From: Notospermus geniculatus
Taxonomy: Eukaryota > Nemertea > Pilidiophora > Heteronemertea > Lineidae
Assembly: GCA_002633025.1 (NCBI GenBank)
Contig: NMRB01000427.1
Location: forward strand, 152,007-216,006
Length of the DNA stretch: 64,000 bases
Direction: 5' to 3'
Part shown: piece after piece, positions 55,401 through 61,400 of the stretch
How the letters are laid out: every line of letters starts with the position of its first letter
Position numbering within the stretch: the stretch's first letter is position 1
The notes under the pieces: model-generated
Told to the model about the DNA's origin: nothing
Seen by the model: only the letters and a program-made list of their open reading frames with translations
Database searches by the model: none
Position numbers and translations under genes: made by a program

Positions 55401-58400
55401 TTTAACTCGGTCCATATGCATCAAGGTACTTAATAATTAAATAGACAAGACAATTATCATTCGCACAGTTAAAGGAAAAAGAGAGACAGAAATAATGTTG
55501 TTATGACATCAAAAGCAGTTAACGTTACTACAAGCAGACAAGTGGCGTCCATCGCAAAAATGGTAAAAGGTTGATGTTCCATGCAGCGACGGACCATACA
55601 CTCATACCTGATCGCTCAGTAGCATCGGCGACGAGGGGTGCAGGAACACATTGGCTGAATTCGTGATGAAAACCTGCATAACATTCTGTATCCCCGCTTG
55701 CGTATCTACAGACCCCATAACCTAGAATAACGCAACAAATAAATAGGGTCAATTCAAAACAGATGGCACACGTTCCTACCTGTTCGATCAGCTTGGCTTT
55801 TGAAGGTGCAGTTCTTAAGAAGAGAACAGCAGAATGGGTGATGAAAACCTGAATGACATTCTGGGCCCCAGCTTGGACACTCGAGGTATCGTCAGGAAGG
55901 GTCTGGCGACGGCTACACACACCTACTGCACCTAGGTATGAATCAGATCTCAACCTCCCACCAGGTGGCGGACCATGCAATGGAGAACCCATAATCGACT
56001 CCTGCAAATTGAAATCTTTATTTAATGGCTGAAATAAAAGATCTGTCCTGAATGGAAATGGGAATGATAAAACACAAGTAGCTTTCAACAGCAGGAAGAT
56101 TTACACAGCAGGGTTCATCACAAAACAGGATTAAGAAGATTCTGTGCTGTATGCAAATAAATCAGGTGTTATAACAAAACATCAGAATTGTAGGAGGGAT
56201 GATCACCATGAACCACAGTCATTTACGGGGTAGAATTCAGTACCACACACCCACACACATGTACTGTACCACATCACAAGATCTGAGACATGGACAGAAA
56301 TCCAACATAGTCGGAAACCTTGATGCCAAGCCTGGGGCAAACGGTACATGTACAACAATGTGAGGAACATTATGAAGCGTTTGGGTTGCAATGTGTCAGA
56401 AGGGTTCAATTGACTTGTCACATGACCATGCGTCTTCGATGGACATGAAATGTCGGAGAAAAAAAGCTGTGCATAGGATTTAACAAAATGGTTTTGTGCA
56501 AGATGAAGACAAATTTACTGGTCGTGCAGAAAAGTCAACATCAAGTTTATGTTTCATTACTGATGCCTGATGCATCCACAGCTGACGGTTCGAAACAGCA
56601 TTGGTTTTATGGACAAAATTGGGCATTTTTATGCAAAGCAGGAGAGAACCGCACCACCAGGAAAAATTTGCATTGTCAAAGAGAATTCTCTGATGAAGGG
56701 TGGATCCAATAGGGAATCGAACCCACAACTTCTGGAGTGACAGGTGCAGATGTTTCCATTGGGCCAATCTGACAGCTCATTATTAACCAGATACGTTTCC
56801 TCCTGCTTTAAGGCCAACAGAGATCCTGCAATACGCCCATGTTTACAAGCAGGACAGAGGAACAACCCAAGCACATGTTTAGTGGCACAGGGGCCTTGCT
56901 CACATGATTGAAAGGCATGTCCATGTTTGTGTACCATCTTGTGGTTCTCACCTGAATTTGAATTAAAGTTAATGAGGGTGAATTAGAGAACTAATAAGAA
57001 AAGAATCGGTGCTGCAAAGGTAGTTTTGCTCATGGTATGATAAAAGCAAGCAACTGTCAACACCATTACAAGTAATAACGAACCAATTAAATTTGAAAGG
57101 CCTATTAAACTAAATGCACACCATAAATCAAGGACTACATTATGTCGGCAATTAGCAAGTTTGGTTCGGCTATCCACAAGAAATGCAAAACTTAACAGCA
57201 TTGGATAAAGTTTGTCGGTATAAATACAATGTTCATACAAAGCCAGTGAAATTGAAGATCAGGCAAAGTTCTTTCAATTTTCAGTTCTGTATTTACAGGC
57301 CGTGTATAAACAGCATACCATTCTCAATTCATGCCATTTACATTCAGGAGTAAACAAAAAGCAAGTAGGTACAGACTTTCCAAGCTCTGTGTCATAACTG
57401 CTCTTAATTCCACTTGAAAATTCACTCACTGAAAACTGCATCTCTAATTTCTGAGAGAGCAACTCTTATGAATACCTACCAGCCCAGAATTTTCGTCCTC
57501 TTCCTTCCTCAAATTGTTGGGACTATCAGATGGAGAGTGGGAGGGGTCAACGGGTTCTTGCATAAAGATCGGTTTCACCTCAGACTGAAAGAAAATCCAT
57601 GCACCTTACACGAAGAACTTCAGAAGGATAAAATAAACCATCAATTTCTGTCAACATATCTTTAACATAGGTTTCAAGGGGGAAGGAAGCAGTTCCCATC
57701 CAGGCATTATTCAGAACACTTTATAGTGTTAGAAAATTTAATCCCATAAGAAACTACAGTTACCTGAAGCCAGTCTCGATAAACCTGGATAACTCTTCGT
57801 ATGGCACCCGAATGTTGGAATGGAAAGTGAAATGCCTGAAATAAGAACATCACATGGCACTGAATCACAGGAGGAGGGCATAGTGCAAAGGCTGGATAAT
57901 ACCACATAGAGCCACTCTGCATTACAGCATTTGATCCTTTTCAGTCTTCCTAAACTGGTCCCCTCTTTGGCAGCAAGACGAAGGCAACAGCAACTGCCAT
58001 TACAATGGAAACTGTCATTAGTTGTTTGAAGTTTGAGAGGGTGCAGCAAGCACTGAGATGGAGAGTAAATTGTCCATTTCATGACAACCAGGGTTTGTAC
58101 ACCTCCTGTCTCCCAAATTTCCATGACATTTCCAGGACTTTCCAGGGCAAGAATGGCAAAATTCCAGGACACTTTGCGGCATGGAAAGCACAGAATTTCA
58201 AGATACATATACCGACTCGCCACCAAATTGATGCACAGATGTCTTTATTTTGATGATTTTGTTTTCTTTTTTGAAAGGGACTCGATTTTCCATGACAATT
58301 CCAGGACATCTTGGTAATTTTGGTGATTTTCAAGGATTTCCAGGCCTGGATTTTGTTAACTCGAAATACCAAGACATTCCAGGTTTTCCAGGATGCGTAC

Positions 58401-61400
58401 GAACCCTGGACAACATACCTGCCGATACATCTCGTGCACTATGTTGATGTTTTCCCTGGTTGAAAATAGGTTGTGCTTCACTATTTCATACTCGGACATG
58501 GAATGTTCATCCAGACAGATACTCGAGTTTGAGTCCTTCTCTGTGTAGGTACTATTGGCGGATAGCGTGCTGTCCTTGCTGCCTGGTACCTGGTGCTCCT
58601 GGTTTTGGCCATCGCCGCCATCCACAATTTCTTTGGAAGGCTCATCAGTTAGGCTGTATCAAGAGAAAAGGAGATTCATGTTAACTACAAAGAAAGAATA
58701 CTGAGCAACGAAACCCTAAGTTGATCACATGGGTTTACAGGCAGTCCACAGCCTAATAAGGAAAGAATGAACGCAACATACATGTATGTGAGGACGAAGG
58801 CTACAAGGAGAGGCATTTTGTCAGGCTCGTTGTTCAGTTGCATTGACCTCAATAATGGTGGTTTCAATTGAACCGGTATTATAATCTTTGGAGTCAAATG
58901 AAAGATAAATGGTAACCTTGTGACTGTGTCTTGTTTTTTGAAACTGTGCGTAAATGTGGTCATCCACTTGACCAACACTTCTTGATACAGGCCCATGTCA
59001 TCCTCAATTGAACCTGAATCGGAATTCATATGAAGCTTTCCATCTGGAAGATCTGGAAGCGCAGAAGAAATATAAAACAATCAAAGTCCTTCTGGTCACA
59101 CTTGCATACACTGTATACATGCAGTGTACATGGATTTTATGCTGCGTTTTGAAGGGCAAAAGATAAGCGAAACCTCAATAAATTCCAGTTCACTTGAAGG
59201 ACTGTACTTACCTAGATTTGGCTCATATATACTCCGTTTATAACTGAAGTCCGGAAATAATTTGTTGAGATAAAACTTCTTGAAGTAATTGAATAGAAAA
59301 TTGAAACTAAATTCTTGCATCTTTTTGTTGTCCCATTCAATTTTTGTGACCTGCAAAATGAGAAGGTTCAAAATGTTGGCCTAGAAGTATTTTAAGTGAA
59401 AAGCAGAGCAGCGCTGAACTGGCAACACTACAATATGCAGAAAACATGAACCCAGGGCCATTCAATTGACTTTTTGCCCATCAGGAATCAAGTCTATCAC
59501 TCAGTCCCAACCTTTTTATGAAAATGTCCATCAAACTCTTTTTATGCCAAGGATAATATCAGCTCTAAGTATCTGAAAGTACTTGGGTACACTGCATTTC
59601 TCAAGGTAAACCAGAATTCCATCGTTATTGAATAGCACCAGTTCTGCTCACCTCAGACACCATATGATTCATAAGAGATTCAAGTAGAGACCGTGTGACA
59701 TTTTCAGGCTGTTTCTCTCCAGGTTGAACAGGTTGCATAGCTGTGATTTCCACCGGGATGACAGGGCCTGAAAAAAAGCAATTCAGAGCATTATTTCATG
59801 CAGTTCTCACTCAAGCATGTGGGGGGGGGGGAGACAACTCATTCTCACAGAATTGAGGATAGCTGAATGATGTTGCCGGGACAGAGTGAGTTGTAATGTA
59901 ACATCCTTACTGTCTGGTGTTGAGCCAGTCTTGACCGTAAATAGGTCACTGTCAATTCCATCGTCAAGCCCAATTCTAGGCACAAGGCTTGCAAATGTCA
60001 TGTGGCACTCCTTGGTCGCATTCTCTTGAAGAATCTGATACCAAATCAGGAAAAGTCGCATGCCCTCCACACGAAACTGAAAAGATAGGACGGATTGATT
60101 CATCAGAATAAATCAGCTATGCTGCCACATTTCATGCTAACATGCTCTAATATTGAAGAATACAATGAATGCAAGGCACTAATGATATTCCATCACAGCC
60201 ATGATATAGGAACCATGAAAATGATGCTTCATGTCCTGTTCAAAGCCCTGCAGCTGATGAGTGGAAAGTGAATCCCACAGATTCAGATAAGATCAACGTG
60301 TACCTTTAATGTGTTTCCAGTATGCAACAGTTTCTTCAGCAAACGACCTGAAAATATCGGGAAAGTTCATTTTAATAGGAACCTATCAGTTCAACACTTC
60401 ACACAAAATCAGGTTCCTGCTGGCACAATGTGAACTTCATCCTGTGCTTCACCATACATGTAGATGCTGAGCATTGATGCATCATGCCATGTCAGACCAG
60501 GGATTGCTTGGGAACACAACTGGATTTCAAGAAAAGTTTTCTTCACACACACTGCAGAAGGACTGAAGGAAGATTCCTTGAGTTTAACAGTTCACTGACC
60601 GAAGTGAAAATTCTCCTACTCTAATGATGCTTTGCGGTGGTAGCATCAGAAACCAAGAAGGTGTATATTCACTACCCACAAATAAGAAAGTAGACCAAGT
60701 TTTCTGAAGTGCTACTGTTCTGATGATGATGACATTGAAATTTGTTGATTAAAGAGTAAATGTTTAAAGTACAGATTGGACGAACCATACATCAAACCAC
60801 CAAGGCCATACTGTCAAACACTAGTGAAGTTCTTTTCAGCAAAATGTGTTGTCACCTTAAGAAGGCCAAGGCATGACATTTTGATCATAACTGTTTGTCA
60901 AGAACTATTAAATTCCAGGTCAAGGGTTAGAAAAAATGTAGTTCAAGCAGCAGGAAGTTTCCAATCAGCATTCTAACCTTCAAGTTGTACTATAATGTAA
61001 CAACAAACTACCGTATTTTCATAAACTCCACATGCCTTAAATCTCTACCTCCACATTTGACTGGCTGACTGCAACGCTGTCACACTACCACATGATACAG
61101 AGAGATCACTATATACCCCCCCCCCCCCATGAACNACCCCCCCCCCCCCATGAACAACTTCCAAAACCATGTTATCTCGAGCAAAGGCATTGCAATATGA
61201 GAAAATAGGCAGAGATAAGGAGCGCTCTTCACACATTAATAACCTAACCTGAGTGTTATCAAAGAATCACTACAAACAGGCTATGATTAATTGTCAGCTT
61301 CATTTCCACCTTACACTGACCAGTGCTGTGCGTTCTGCTTTTTTTAACCCTCGAACTGTCAGTTTGAACAAAAGGGGAGGAATATAGGAAAAGGGGAATT

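Noticed and set aside
56700-56778. Candidate tRNA gene
   Set aside because: Has box A- and B-like sequences but no clean cloverleaf or acceptor stem, and similar sequences occur twice more, so SINE is a better reading.
61118-61150. Poly-C tracts around an N (also at 20409 and 48727)
   Set aside because: Typical homopolymer sequencing/assembly gaps, not functional signals.
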